NCBI RefSeq assembly: GCF_000382285.1
Contig: NZ_KB907929.1
Location: forward strand, 1-64,000
From: Solimonas variicoloris DSM 15731
Lineage (GTDB): Bacteria > Pseudomonadota > Gammaproteobacteria > Nevskiales > Nevskiaceae
DNA: 64,000 nucleotides
Direction of reading: 5' to 3'
Notes under the pieces: model-generated
Told to the model about the DNA's origin: nothing
The model's input: only the letters and a program-made list of their open reading frames with translations
Databases searched by the model: none
Program-made: the position numbers and the translations under genes
Shown here: positions 36,224 to 44,962 of the stretch, piece after piece
Layout of the letters: the number at the start of each line of letters is the position of its first letter
How positions within the stretch are numbered: the first letter of the stretch is position 1

Positions 36224-37471
36224 ATGGACAAGCGGTTGGGTTTGGCGCTGCTGGCAGTACTCGGTCTGCTCGGGCTCGCCGCCTGCGGCGGCAGCAACGG
36301 TGCCGGCGGCTCGCCGGCGAAGACCGACAGCGTCGGCCATGTCTTCGTCATCGTGATGGAGAACAAGAGCTACGACAAAACCTTCGGTCCGGATAGCGCG
36401 GCGCCGTACCTCGCCACGCAGCTGCCGGCGATGGGTGTGCTGCTCGAGAACTACTACGCGACCGGCCACGCCAGTCTCGACAACTACATCTCGATGGTCA
36501 GCGGCCAGGGGCCGAACGCCGACACGCAGGCCGACTGCGCGATCGTCTTCGACAGCTTCCTCAGCAACATCGACAGCGACGGCCAGATCCAGGGCCTGAG
36601 CTGCATGTATCCCGACACCGTGCCGATGCTCGCCGACCAGTTCCGCGCCGCCGGCATCAGCTGGAAGGGCTACATGCAGGACATGGGCAACGACCCGAGC
36701 CGCTACGACTCGGCGCTCGCTGCTTCGGACGCCCGCCCGCAGGGCCCGCGCACCTGCGGCCACGCCGCGATCGGCGGCGTCGACAACACGCAGTCGGCGA
36801 CCGCCGACGATCAGTACGCGATGCGGCACAACCCGTTCATGTACTTCCACAGCGTCATCGACGATCAGCCGTACTGCGACGAGCACGTCGTCAATCTCGA
36901 CGACGCTTTCGCCGAGGATCTCAAGCGCATCGACACGACGCCGGCGTTCAGCTTCATCACGCCGAATCTCTGCGACGACGGCCACGATTCGAGCTGCGCC
37001 GACGGCACAGTCGGCGGCCTGACCGGCATCGACCGTTTCCTGCAGAAGTGGATCCCGATCATTATGGCCTCGCCGGCTTACCAGAAGGACGGCCTGATCG
37101 TCGTCACCTACGACGAGTCCTCGAACAGCGCGAGCAATTCCGGCGACATGGACGCCTGCTGCGGCGAGAAGGGCACCGGCTGGCAGCTGCTGTTCAAGCC
37201 GGGCATCCTCGGCCCGGGCGGCGGCCGCGTCGGCGCCGTGCTGATCTCGCCGTTCATCAAGCCCGGCACGGTGTCGACGCTCGCCTACAACCACTATTCG
37301 CTGCTGCGCAGCGTCGAGGATATCTTCGGCCTCGACTACCTCGGCCACGCCAAGGACGGCAACACCGCGAATTCGGTCTCGCCCTGCGAGCACGACAAGC
37401 AGCCGTGCAGCTTCGGCGCCGACGTCTACACGCGGCAGATGCCGAGCATGCCGCCGCGCCCGGCGGGCTGA
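36224..37471 (+). CDS. Lipoprotein phosphoesterase, second family member
   Basis: This 415-residue protein has a Sec lipoprotein signal (LALLAVLGLLGLAACGG). Its phosphoesterase domain has VFVIVMENKSYDKTFG, GHASLDNYISMVSGQ around the expected nucleophile, FITPNLCDDGHD, and the C-terminal metal segment VVTYDESSNSAS followed by GDMDACCGEKG. Several cysteines suggest disulphides. It resembles acid phosphatases of the AcpA/PhoC-like branch more than the upstream gene does. ATG 36224 follows the signature closely; longer starts add no family sequence. It is 6 bp ahead of the di-haem lipoprotein gene, so the two are coupled. Confidence 0.85.
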   Translation: MDKRLGLALLAVLGLLGLAACGGSNGAGGSPAKTDSVGHVFVIVMENKSYDKTFGPDSAAPYLATQLPAMGVLLENYYATGHASLDNYISMVSGQGPNADTQADCAIVFDSFLSNIDSDGQIQGLSCMYPDTVPMLADQFRAAGISWKGYMQDMGNDPSRYDSALAASDARPQGPRTCGHAAIGGVDNTQSATADDQYAMRHNPFMYFHSVIDDQPYCDEHVVNLDDAFAEDLKRIDTTPAFSFITPNLCDDGHDSSCADGTVGGLTGIDRFLQKWIPIIMASPAYQKDGLIVVTYDESSNSASNSGDMDACCGEKGTGWQLLFKPGILGPGGGRVGAVLISPFIKPGTVSTLAYNHYSLLRSVEDIFGLDYLGHAKDGNTANSVSPCEHDKQPCSFGADVYTRQMPSMPPRPAG

Positions 37472-37476
37472 GCACG

Positions 37477-39093
37477 TTGCGGTTCCTGCTGCGCCGCCGC
37501 TGCGCCGCCGCGCTGACGCTCGCGGCGATGGCGCTCGCCGCCTGCGGCCCGGCCTACGATCCGACCGCCGCGGCTGCCGCCGAGAAGGCGCGCGGCCGTA
37601 TCGGCAACGTGCTCGCGCACATTCCGCCGCAGTGCTATACCGCGACCGAAGGCGGCGCCAATCCGTGCTGGGTCTGCCACACGGCGAAGAACAACCGCAA
37701 CGGCGCCGACGACCGGGAACTGCAGGCGCAGTACCAGTTGAATCCGATGGGGCGCGTCAATCACTGGACCAACCTGCACGCCGACCGCCGCGCGGCGGTC
37801 GCCGCGCAGACCGACGCCGACACGCTGCGTTATGTGCGCGAGGACAACTACGCGCCGCTGCGCGCGGCGCTGGCGCGGCTGCCGGCGGCGCAGCGTCCGC
37901 GCTGGCAGCCGGATCTCGATCTGGCGCGCGGCTTCGCCGCCGACGGTTTCGCGCGCGACGGCAGCGGCTGGCGCGCGTACCGCTACAAGCCGTTCCCCGG
38001 CACCTTCTGGCCCACCAACGGCAGCGCTGACGACGCCATGGTCCGCCTGCCGCCGGCCTTTCGCCGCGATGCCGCCGGCCGTGATTCGGACGCGGTCTAT
38101 CGCGTCAACCTGGCGATCGTCGAGGCCGCCGTCGCGGTGCCGGACACGCGCGGCGACGCTGCGCTCGATCTGCCGACCGAGCCGCTCGACGAGCGCGCCG
38201 CCGGTTTCGATCTCGACGGCGACGGCCGCCTCGGCACGGCGCGCCGCATCGCCGCGCTGCCGGCGCACTACGCCGGCGCCGCGCAGGAGATCGCGGTGAA
38301 GCGCTACGCGTATCCGCTCGGCACCGAGTTCATGCACGGCGTCTACTACCTCGATCCGGACGCGCCCGAGATGCGCGCGCGCCGCCTCAAGGAACTGCGC
38401 TACGCGCGCAAGATCTTCGAGCTCGACGACGCGCACCTCGCGCTGCAGTACGCGAAGGACGCGCGCGAGCAGCAGACCGGCGGCTGGCCGTACTTCGGCG
38501 GCGACGCCTTCAGCGGCCTCTTCAGCGAATACGGCTGGCAGCTGCAGGCCTACATCGAGCAAGCCGACGGCCGCCTGCGGCTGCAGACGCGCGAGGAGCA
38601 GATGTACTGCATGGGCTGCCACAGCGGCATCGGCGTCACCGTCGACGGCAGCTTCAGCCTGCCGCGCAAGCCGCCCGGCGCGGCCGGCTGGGGCTATGCG
38701 CGTCTCGCCGGACTCGTCGACGCGCCGCAGGCCGGCAGCGACGAACCCGAATATCTGCGCTACCTGCGCCGCGCGCACGGCGGCGACGAATATCGCGCCA
38801 ACGACGAGATGCTCGCGCGCTACTTTCCGGGCGGCGTGCTCGACGAGGCGCGCGTGCGCGCCGCCGCGGTTGCCGAGCTGATCCTGCCGTCGCGCGAGCG
38901 GGCGCTGGCGCTCGACAAGGCCTATCGCGCCGTGGTCCGCGAACAGAGCTTCACGCTGGGCCGCGACGCGCTGCCGGCGCCGGCGGCGCATGTGCATCGC
39001 CGTGTCGACGGCGCCGAGACCGGCCTGCGCGAGGTGGACGGCCGCGTCTACCGGGACGGCCGTCTGTGGCTGGACGGGTCCGCGACGCCCTGA
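37477..39093 (+). CDS. Di-haem lipoprotein of unknown function
   Basis: This 538-residue exported protein carries a lipoprotein signal (RRRCAAALTLAAMALAACGP; Cys of the lipobox AAC). It has two CxxCH haem-c motifs: CWVCH near residue 64 and CMGCH near 381. A DLDGDGRLG calcium-loop-like motif lies near residue 248. The TTG at 37477, 6 bp after the previous stop, is the only start that keeps the signal short. I do not recognise a named family. A covalently haem-loaded, membrane-anchored electron-transfer or peroxidase-like role is possible but unproven. Confidence 0.75.
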   Translation: MRFLLRRRCAAALTLAAMALAACGPAYDPTAAAAAEKARGRIGNVLAHIPPQCYTATEGGANPCWVCHTAKNNRNGADDRELQAQYQLNPMGRVNHWTNLHADRRAAVAAQTDADTLRYVREDNYAPLRAALARLPAAQRPRWQPDLDLARGFAADGFARDGSGWRAYRYKPFPGTFWPTNGSADDAMVRLPPAFRRDAAGRDSDAVYRVNLAIVEAAVAVPDTRGDAALDLPTEPLDERAAGFDLDGDGRLGTARRIAALPAHYAGAAQEIAVKRYAYPLGTEFMHGVYYLDPDAPEMRARRLKELRYARKIFELDDAHLALQYAKDAREQQTGGWPYFGGDAFSGLFSEYGWQLQAYIEQADGRLRLQTREEQMYCMGCHSGIGVTVDGSFSLPRKPPGAAGWGYARLAGLVDAPQAGSDEPEYLRYLRRAHGGDEYRANDEMLARYFPGGVLDEARVRAAAVAELILPSRERALALDKAYRAVVREQSFTLGRDALPAPAAHVHRRVDGAETGLREVDGRVYRDGRLWLDGSATP

Positions 39094-39145
39094 GCGGCGT
39101 TTCCTGCCGCCCGCGCGCGGCGCGCGACTGCGGGCCGTGATCGGC

Positions 39146-39163
39146 TGGGGCGGGCGCGCCCGC
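39146..39163. repeat. Perfect 18-nt GC palindrome before the endonuclease V gene
   Basis: GGGCGGGCGCGCCCGCCC is a perfect palindrome in the 153-bp gap after the di-haem lipoprotein gene. No T-run follows. It may act as a weak terminator hairpin or be chance in so GC-rich a region. Confidence 0.4.
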
Positions 39164-39246
39164 CCACCCGATGCGCGCCGCGCCCGGCGCGAGGGGCGCG
39201 AGGCCGCGGCTCTTGCGCGTGACGCCCGGCGTGCGACGATGCGGCG

Positions 39247-39957
39247 ATGAGCGTCAAGACCTATCCCGTCGATGCCGCTGCGTTCGCCGGCTGGGACGGC
39301 AGCATCGCCGGCGCGCGCCGCCTGCAGCGCGAACTGGCGCAGCGCGTGCGGCTGGTCGACGACTTCGCGCCGCTGCGGCGGATCGCCGGGCTCGACGTCG
39401 GCTTCGAGGACGGCGGCACGGTCACGCGCGCTGCCGCCGTGCTGCTCGATGCGCACAGTCTCGCGCTGCAGGCGGAGACGGTCGTGCGCCGGCCGACGAC
39501 CATGCCCTACGTGCCGGGCCTGCTCTCGTTCCGCGAACTGCCGGCGCTGCTCGAAGCGCTGCGCGCGCTGCCCGAAGTGCCCGATCTGGTCTTCGTCGAC
39601 GGCCACGGCATCGCCCATCCGCGCCGGCTCGGCATCGCCGCGCATGTCGGTGTGGTCAGCGGCCTGCCGACCATCGGCGTCGCCAAGAGCATTCTCGTCG
39701 GCACACATGCCGCCGTCGGCGAGACGCGCGGCGCGCGCGCCGAGCTGCGCGATGGCGAGACGCCGATCGGCACCGTGCTGCGCAGCAAGGATCGCGTCGC
39801 CCCGCTGATCGTCTCGCCGGGCCACCGCGTCAGCCTCGCCACGGCGCCCGAGCTGGTGCTGCGCACGGTGACGCGCTACCGCCTGCCCGAGCCGACGCGA
39901 CTCGCCGACCGTCTCGCCTCGCGGCGTGGCGGCTATACCGGCGCGCCGCGCCCATGA
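39247..39957 (+). CDS. nfi: Endonuclease V (deoxyinosine repair)
   Basis: Endonuclease V nicks DNA one base 3' of deoxyinosine and other deaminated bases. The 236-residue protein has all core elements: D50 in AGLDVGF, the strand-separating wedge PYVPG (87-91), E97 in [26 protein letters not shown] with D118, and GHRVSL plus [11 protein letters not shown] toward the C-terminus. The length matches E. coli Nfi (223). It has its own ATG after a GC palindrome and appears monocistronic. Confidence 0.95.
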   Translation: MSVKTYPVDAAAFAGWDGSIAGARRLQRELAQRVRLVDDFAPLRRIAGLDVGFEDGGTVTRAAAVLLDAHSLALQAETVVRRPTTMPYVPGLLSFRELPALLEALRALPEVPDLVFVDGHGIAHPRRLGIAAHVGVVSGLPTIGVAKSILVGTHAAVGETRGARAELRDGETPIGTVLRSKDRVAPLIVSPGHRVSLATAPELVLRTVTRYRLPEPTRLADRLASRRGGYTGAPRP

Positions 39958-40143
39958 ACGCCGCACCGCTGGACGACCGCTGCCCGTGACGCGGCTGTCA
40001 GCTTCGGGTCAGCGGTTCAGCCTCGGGGCTCCGTTACAGTGCCCGGCCTGCGCCGCCCGCCGGATCCCGGCCGCCCCGATATGATGCGGAAGGCTGGTGG
40101 TCCGCCGACGCGGCCGGCACGCCTGAACCGAGACTCGCCCCAG

Positions 40144-40833
40144 ATGAAGATCCTCATCGTCGAAGACGAAAGCAAGACCGCCGACTACCTGCAGCGCGGC
40201 CTCACCGAGCAGGGCTACGTCGTCGAGGTCGCCAACAACGGCCCCGATGGCCAGCACTACGCGCTGCAGTACGACTACGACCTGATCATCCTCGACGTGA
40301 TGCTGCCCGGCGCCGACGGCTTCGCGGTGCTGCGCGCGATCCGCGCCGTCAAGCAGACGCCGGTGATCATGCTGACCGCGCGCGACCGCGTCGACGACCG
40401 CGTCAAGGGCCTGCGCGACGGCGCCGACGACTATCTCGTCAAGCCGTTCTCGTTCCTCGAACTGGTCGCCCGCATCCAGGCCATCACGCGCCGTGGCCGC
40501 GGTCAGGATCCGATGCAGATCAACGTCGGCGACCTGCAGATCGATCTGCTCAGCCGCCGCGCCTGGCGTGACGGCCGCCGCCTCGACCTCACCGCCAAGG
40601 AGTTCGCGCTGCTCGCCGCGCTGGCGCGCCGCCAAGGCGAGATCATCAGCAAGACGGTGATCGCCGAGCAGGTCTGGGACATCAACTTCGAGAGCAACGC
40701 CAACGTCGTCGAGGTGGCGATCAAGCGCCTGCGCGCCAAGATCGACAACCCGTTCAAGCACAAGCTGCTGCACACCATCCGCGGCATGGGCTATGTGCTC
40801 GAATCGCGCGACGGCGAGGACGGCGCGACGTGA
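40144..40833 (+). CDS. OmpR/CusR-type response regulator
   Basis: This is a 229-residue response regulator with receiver residues E8-D9 (VEDES), phospho-acceptor D51 ([10 protein letters not shown]), T/S region (MLTARD) and VKPFSF. A winged helix follows ([43 protein letters not shown]). The sequence style is that of heavy-metal regulators (CusR/CopR/IrlR). The ATG at 40144 is chosen because upstream frame adds non-family residues. The stop overlaps the kinase GTG. TCAG repeats just upstream (about 39998-40022) could be binding sites. No metal efflux genes are adjacent. Confidence 0.92.
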   Translation: MKILIVEDESKTADYLQRGLTEQGYVVEVANNGPDGQHYALQYDYDLIILDVMLPGADGFAVLRAIRAVKQTPVIMLTARDRVDDRVKGLRDGADDYLVKPFSFLELVARIQAITRRGRGQDPMQINVGDLQIDLLSRRAWRDGRRLDLTAKEFALLAALARRQGEIISKTVIAEQVWDINFESNANVVEVAIKRLRAKIDNPFKHKLLHTIRGMGYVLESRDGEDGAT

Positions 40834-42200
40834 CATCGACGTCGATCGCGCGGCGCCTGTCGCTGATGTTCGCGACGGTCGCCGTGCTGATCTTCGCGCT
40901 GGTCGGCGTCGCCCTCTACCAGGTGCTGCGCACCGAGCTTGAGCGCCAGCAGCTCAACGAGCTGTCGACCAAGTTCAGGCTCGGCGAGCAGCTGATCGAG
41001 CACTGCACGACCTATGTGAAGTGGGAGTTCGTGACCGGCCGCCTGGCCGGGCTGTCGCCGGGTGACGACAGCACGCAGTTCTGGGCGCAGAGCGCGGACC
41101 CGCGCTTCCGCTTCGGCGATCTCGGCCGCCTCGACAGCCTGCGTCCGCCGGTGCCGGACGGCTTCAGCCATCTCGAACTGAGCGGCCACCGCGCGCCGCT
41201 GCGCAGCTTCGCGCGCACCATCGCCGCCAGCGGCGAGCGCCCCGACGTGCGCTTCATCGTCGCCATCGACGCCTCGCCGTACCTGCACACCGAGCGCACC
41301 TTCGCGATCGCGCTGGCACTGATTTCGGCGCTCGGTGTCGGGCTCGCGGCGCTGCTCGGCCACTGGGTGGCGCGCCTCGGGCTGGCGCCGCTCGATCGCC
41401 TGTCGCGCGAGGCGCAGCATCTGAGTCCGCAGCACCTTTCGCAGCGCCTCGTGCTGGAGCCGCTGCCGCGCGAGCTGTCGGAGCTGGCGGCCTCGTTCAA
41501 CGGCGCGCTCGATCGCCTGGAGCGCGCCTACATGCAGCTGCAGGCTTTCAACGCCGACGTCGCCCACGAGCTGCGCACGCCGCTGACCAATTTGATCGGC
41601 CAGACCGAGGTCGCGCTCGCCAAGAAGCGCGCGCCCGAGGAGCTGGAGGACGTGCTGCAGTCGAATCTCGAGGAGCTGGATCGCCTGCGCGCGATCATCA
41701 ACGACATGCTGTTCCTCGCCCGCGTCGATCAGGGCGCGCAGGCCGAGACGCGCGCCAGCGTGTCGCTCGCCGACGAGGTCGGCAAGGCCGTCGAGTTCAT
41801 GGACGTGGTGCTCGACGAGGCCGGCATGCGCGTGGAGGTCGAAGGCGACGCGCGCGCCGGCATCGAGACCTCGCTGTTCCGCCGCGCGATCACCAACCTG
41901 CTGCAGAACGCCGTGCAGTATTCGGCGCCGGGCGCCGAGATCCGCGTGCTGATCGAGCCGCGCGAGCAGGCGGTACAGGTCGCGGTCGCCAACCCCGGCG
42001 AGCCGATCCCGGGCGAGCACCTCGGCCGCCTGTTCGACCGCTTCTATCGCGTCGATCCATCGCGCGGCAGCGGCGCCGCCAACCACGGCCTCGGCCTGGC
42101 GATCGTCAAGGCGGTGGCGACGATGCACGGCGGCACCGTCTTCGCGCGCAGCCGCGACGGCATCAACACCATCGGCTTCACGCTCGCGCGTCCGGCCTGA
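40830..42200 (+). CDS. Heavy-metal-type sensor histidine kinase
   Basis: This 456-residue inner-membrane kinase has TM1 at about 13-33, a periplasmic sensor at about 34-155, and TM2 at about 157-180. A HAMP segment ([20 protein letters not shown]) is followed by the phospho-acceptor H246 in [15 protein letters not shown]. The HATPase_c has N box [16 protein letters not shown] and G box [16 protein letters not shown]. It is coupled to the regulator by a GTGA overlap. It is CusS/IrlS-like, but the metal or signal is unknown because no target operon is next to it. Confidence 0.92.
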   Translation: MTSTSIARRLSLMFATVAVLIFALVGVALYQVLRTELERQQLNELSTKFRLGEQLIEHCTTYVKWEFVTGRLAGLSPGDDSTQFWAQSADPRFRFGDLGRLDSLRPPVPDGFSHLELSGHRAPLRSFARTIAASGERPDVRFIVAIDASPYLHTERTFAIALALISALGVGLAALLGHWVARLGLAPLDRLSREAQHLSPQHLSQRLVLEPLPRELSELAASFNGALDRLERAYMQLQAFNADVAHELRTPLTNLIGQTEVALAKKRAPEELEDVLQSNLEELDRLRAIINDMLFLARVDQGAQAETRASVSLADEVGKAVEFMDVVLDEAGMRVEVEGDARAGIETSLFRRAITNLLQNAVQYSAPGAEIRVLIEPREQAVQVAVANPGEPIPGEHLGRLFDRFYRVDPSRGSGAANHGLGLAIVKAVATMHGGTVFARSRDGINTIGFTLARPA

Positions 42201-42321
42201 GCGGCGGTGCGCAAAGCAAAATGAGAACGCTTCCGACAGCGTGGCCGACGCTCCGGCATCATCAGCTTCCTTGTTCAACCACCACCACGTTCTGGGGCCT
42301 CCAACCCCGAGGAGACGGGTC

Positions 42322-42651
42322 ATGAAGCACAACCTCGATCGCCGCCATTTCCTGAAGACCGCCGCCACTTCGGCCGCCGCCGTCGCCGCCTGCGGCCTGT
42401 TCACGCTGCCGGCCGCCGCGCAGGAAAAGCTGTCGCCGAGCGATCCGACCGCCAAGGCGCTGAACTACACGGAAGACGCCGCCAAGGTCGATCCGGCCAA
42501 GGCGCCGACCTTCAAGAAGGGCAGCCACTGCGCGAACTGCGCGCTGTACCAGACCGCCGCCGCCAAGGGCGACTACGCGCCGTGCGGCGCCTTCGGTGGC
42601 CGCCTGGTCGCCGGCAAGGGCTGGTGCGCCGCCTGGGCCGCCAAGGCCTGA
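42322..42651 (+). CDS. High-potential iron-sulphur protein (HiPIP)
   Basis: This 109-residue periplasmic electron carrier has a Tat signal (DRRHFLKTAATSAAAVAA) ending near AAAQ at 33-34. The mature HiPIP holds four cluster cysteines: C70-x2-C73 (HCANCALYQ), C88 (YAPCGAFGG) and C102 (GKGWCAAW), the exact HiPIP spacing pattern for one [4Fe-4S]. It would pass electrons to a terminal oxidase or photosynthetic/anaerobic partner. The ATG at 42322 has GAGGAGA upstream. It is monocistronic, followed by two strong hairpins. Confidence 0.95.
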   Translation: MKHNLDRRHFLKTAATSAAAVAACGLFTLPAAAQEKLSPSDPTAKALNYTEDAAKVDPAKAPTFKKGSHCANCALYQTAAAKGDYAPCGAFGGRLVAGKGWCAAWAAKA

Positions 42652-42661
42652 AGCTGAAAAC

Positions 42662-42715
42662 GGCGCGGCGCGCTGCGCGCCGCGCCATCGCCGGCGGGCC
42701 CCGACGGCCCGCCGG
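42662..42715 (+). terminator. Tandem GC hairpins downstream of the HiPIP gene
   Basis: GGCGCGGCGC / GCGCCGCGCC (42662-42686) and CCGGCGGGCC-CCGAC-GGCCCGCCGG (42691-42715) are two perfect 10-bp stems just after the HiPIP stop. There is no T-run, so termination is likely only if assisted. They may equally protect the mRNA 3' end. Confidence 0.5.
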
Positions 42716-42810
42716 TCGTCCGCTCTGCCGCGACCGGCGCCGCGTCGTCCGCCTGGCTCCGCCCATCATGGCTGTCCTGATGCGCGCGCCGACGCCGGCA
42801 TAATGGCGCC

Positions 42811-43848
42811 ATGAACGCTCCCGTCGCGGCCGCGCACGGCCGCATCATCCGCAGCGAATTCCGCCCTCATCCCTGGCTGCGCGGCCCGCACGCGCAGACC
42901 CTGCTGCCGACACTGCTGCGTCCGCCGCCGGCGGTCGATTTCGAGATCGAGACGCTGGAGCTGCCGGACGGCGACTTCGTGCGCGTCGGCTGGAGCGGTG
43001 CGGTCCAGGCCGGCGGCCGCATCGCCGTGCTCGTGCACGGTCTGACCGGCGGGTTCGAGTCGAAGTACCTGCGCGGCCTCGCGCGCCTGCTCGGCGACGC
43101 GGGCTGGCGCGTCGCCGCGCTCGAACTGCGCGGCGGCGCCGACACCCCGAACCGCGTCGCGCGCAGCTACCACCACGGCGACACCGCCGACCTGCGCCTG
43201 TTCTGGCAGCGCCTGCGCGAGCGCGATCCGGCAGCGCGCATCGCCGCGGTCGGCTGGTCGCTCGGCGCCAATGTCGTGCTCAAGGCGATGGGCGAGGCCG
43301 GCGCCGACGCGCCGGTCGAGGCCGCGGTCGCGGCCAGCGCGCCGTTCCTGCTCGAACCCTGCGCGCACAAGCTGCGCAGCGGCTTCGCCCGCGTCTATCA
43401 GGCGCGCCTGATCCGCGATCTGCGGGCGATGGTCGGGCGCAAGCGCGAGCTGCTCGCCGCGGCCGGTGTCGATGTCGGCGCCGTGCTGCGCGCCCGCGAC
43501 TTCATCGAGTTCGACGACGCCTACACGGCGCCGCTCAACGGCTTCGCCAACGCGCGCGACTACTACGCGCGCTGTTCCTGCGCACAGTTCCTCGGCGCGA
43601 TCGCGCGGCCGACGCTGATCGTCAACGCGGTCGACGATCCGTTCATGGTGCGTTCGATCCTGCCGAGCGCCGAGCAACTCGCGCCGCCGGTGACGCTGGA
43701 GCTGTCGCGGCGTGGCGGCCATGTCGGCTTCGTCGCCGCCGGCACGGACGGCGGCTTCTCGTACTGGCTCGAACAGCGCATCGCCGCCTGGCTCGAACAG
43801 ACCGTGCCGGCTCAGGCCAGCAGTGCCAGCGCGCGGTTGACGGCGTAG
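42811..43848 (+). CDS. YheT-family alpha/beta hydrolase
   Basis: This 345-residue cytoplasmic hydrolase has the family N-terminus (FRPHPWLRGPHAQTLLPTLL), LVHGLTGGFESKYLRGLA, nucleophile S150 in GWSLGANVVLK, and Asp/His partners in NAVDDPFM and GGHVGFV. YheT proteins are predicted esterases of unknown substrate. The C-terminal 12 residues are read from sequence antisense to the end of the YeiH gene, a 37-bp convergent overlap. It is probably transcribed alone. Confidence 0.92.
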   Translation: MNAPVAAAHGRIIRSEFRPHPWLRGPHAQTLLPTLLRPPPAVDFEIETLELPDGDFVRVGWSGAVQAGGRIAVLVHGLTGGFESKYLRGLARLLGDAGWRVAALELRGGADTPNRVARSYHHGDTADLRLFWQRLRERDPAARIAAVGWSLGANVVLKAMGEAGADAPVEAAVAASAPFLLEPCAHKLRSGFARVYQARLIRDLRAMVGRKRELLAAAGVDVGAVLRARDFIEFDDAYTAPLNGFANARDYYARCSCAQFLGAIARPTLIVNAVDDPFMVRSILPSAEQLAPPVTLELSRRGGHVGFVAAGTDGGFSYWLEQRIAAWLEQTVPAQASSASARLTA

Positions 43849-44849
43849 CCGCCGACGCCGAGCACCGCGAACAGGATCGCGCCGAGCAGCAGCGGCCGCG
43901 GGCCGGCGGCGCGCAGCATGCTCAGGCGTGCCGACCAGCCGAGCGCGGCCATCGCCAGCGCCAGCAGCAGCGCGTCGAGCTGCAGCAGCGCCGCTTCGAG
44001 TCCGGCCGGCAGCAGGCCCAGCGAGTGCACGACGACCAGCGCGACGAAACCGAGCACGAAGCCCGGCACCGGCGGCGTGCGCCGGCCCTGCGTGGCGGTG
44101 CCGTCCGGGCGGTGCCGCGCGAGCAGCACGAGCAGCGGCGCGAGCAGGGCGACGCGCAGCAGCTTGACGATCACCGCCTCGTCGCCGGCGGCGGCGCTGA
44201 CCGCCTTGCCGGCGGCAACGACCTGCGCGACTTCGTGCACGGTCGAGCCGACGAACATGCCGTACTGCTGCGGGTCGAAGCCGAGCAGCGGATAGAGCGC
44301 AGGGTAGAGGAACACCGCGCAGGAGCCGAACACGGTGACGGTGGCGACCGCGATCGCCACCTTGTGCGGCGGCGCGCGCAGCACCGGTTCGGTGGCCATC
44401 ACCGCGGCGGCGCCGCAGACCGCGCTGCCCATGCCGACCAGCAGCGCGGTGTCGCGATCGAGCTTCAGCCAGCGCGTGCCGACCCACCAGGCCGTCGCCA
44501 GCACCAGCGCGATCATCGTCACGTCGGCCGCGAAGCCGCGCACGCCGCAGGCGGCGACGTCGTGCCACGTCAGGCGCAGGCCGTAGAGCGCGACGCCGGC
44601 GCGCAGCAGCGTGCGCTGTGCGAACGCGGCGCCGTCGCCGGCGCGTGCGTGCACCGAGGCCGGCACCAGATGCGCGGCGAGCATGCCGAGCGCGATTGCC
44701 ACCGTCAGTGCGCCGATGCCCGACGAAGCGAGGCCGGGCAGGCGGTCGAGGACGATGGCGGCGGCGGCGATTGCGGCGACGATCAGCAGGCCCGGCAGCG
44801 TCGCGCGCAGCGCGGCGGACGGCGAGCGGGGACGTTCGTGATGGATCAT
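43812..44849 (-). CDS. yeiH: YeiH-type putative sulfate exporter (PSE family)
   Basis: This 345-residue inner-membrane protein has about ten TM helices. Family motifs are LRAGVALYGLRLTWHDVA, GMGSAVCGAAAVMA, VFGSCAVFLYPAL and the central GSTVHEVAQVVAAGKAV. It belongs to UPF0324/YeiH, linked by annotation to sulfate or sulphur-compound export, without strong proof. It diverges from a LysR gene, as yeiH does from yeiE in E. coli. That regulator probably controls it from the TTATCGTATAA site between them. Confidence 0.92.
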   Translation of the reverse strand: MIHHERPRSPSAALRATLPGLLIVAAIAAAAIVLDRLPGLASSGIGALTVAIALGMLAAHLVPASVHARAGDGAAFAQRTLLRAGVALYGLRLTWHDVAACGVRGFAADVTMIALVLATAWWVGTRWLKLDRDTALLVGMGSAVCGAAAVMATEPVLRAPPHKVAIAVATVTVFGSCAVFLYPALYPLLGFDPQQYGMFVGSTVHEVAQVVAAGKAVSAAAGDEAVIVKLLRVALLAPLLVLLARHRPDGTATQGRRTPPVPGFVLGFVALVVVHSLGLLPAGLEAALLQLDALLLALAMAALGWSARLSMLRAAGPRPLLLGAILFAVLGVGGYAVNRALALLA

Positions 44850-44915
44850 GGCGCGGCCTGCGGGCGAGGAGAACGGATGCAGGCTAAGGCGCGGACATCA
44901 ATCGATCCAACGGAT

Positions 44916-44926
44916 TTATCGTATAA
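44916..44926. promoter_or_regulatory. Probable LysR operator between yeiH and its regulator
   Basis: TTATCGTATAA is a perfect TTAT-N3-ATAA inverted repeat in the most AT-rich part of the 113-bp divergent gap, about 37 bp before the regulator start and 67 bp before yeiH. LysR regulators bind T-N11-A-like palindromes in such gaps. Confidence 0.6.
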
Positions 44927-44962
44927 GATGAATCGGTTTTCTGGATAAGAGAGGCGAGCTCG

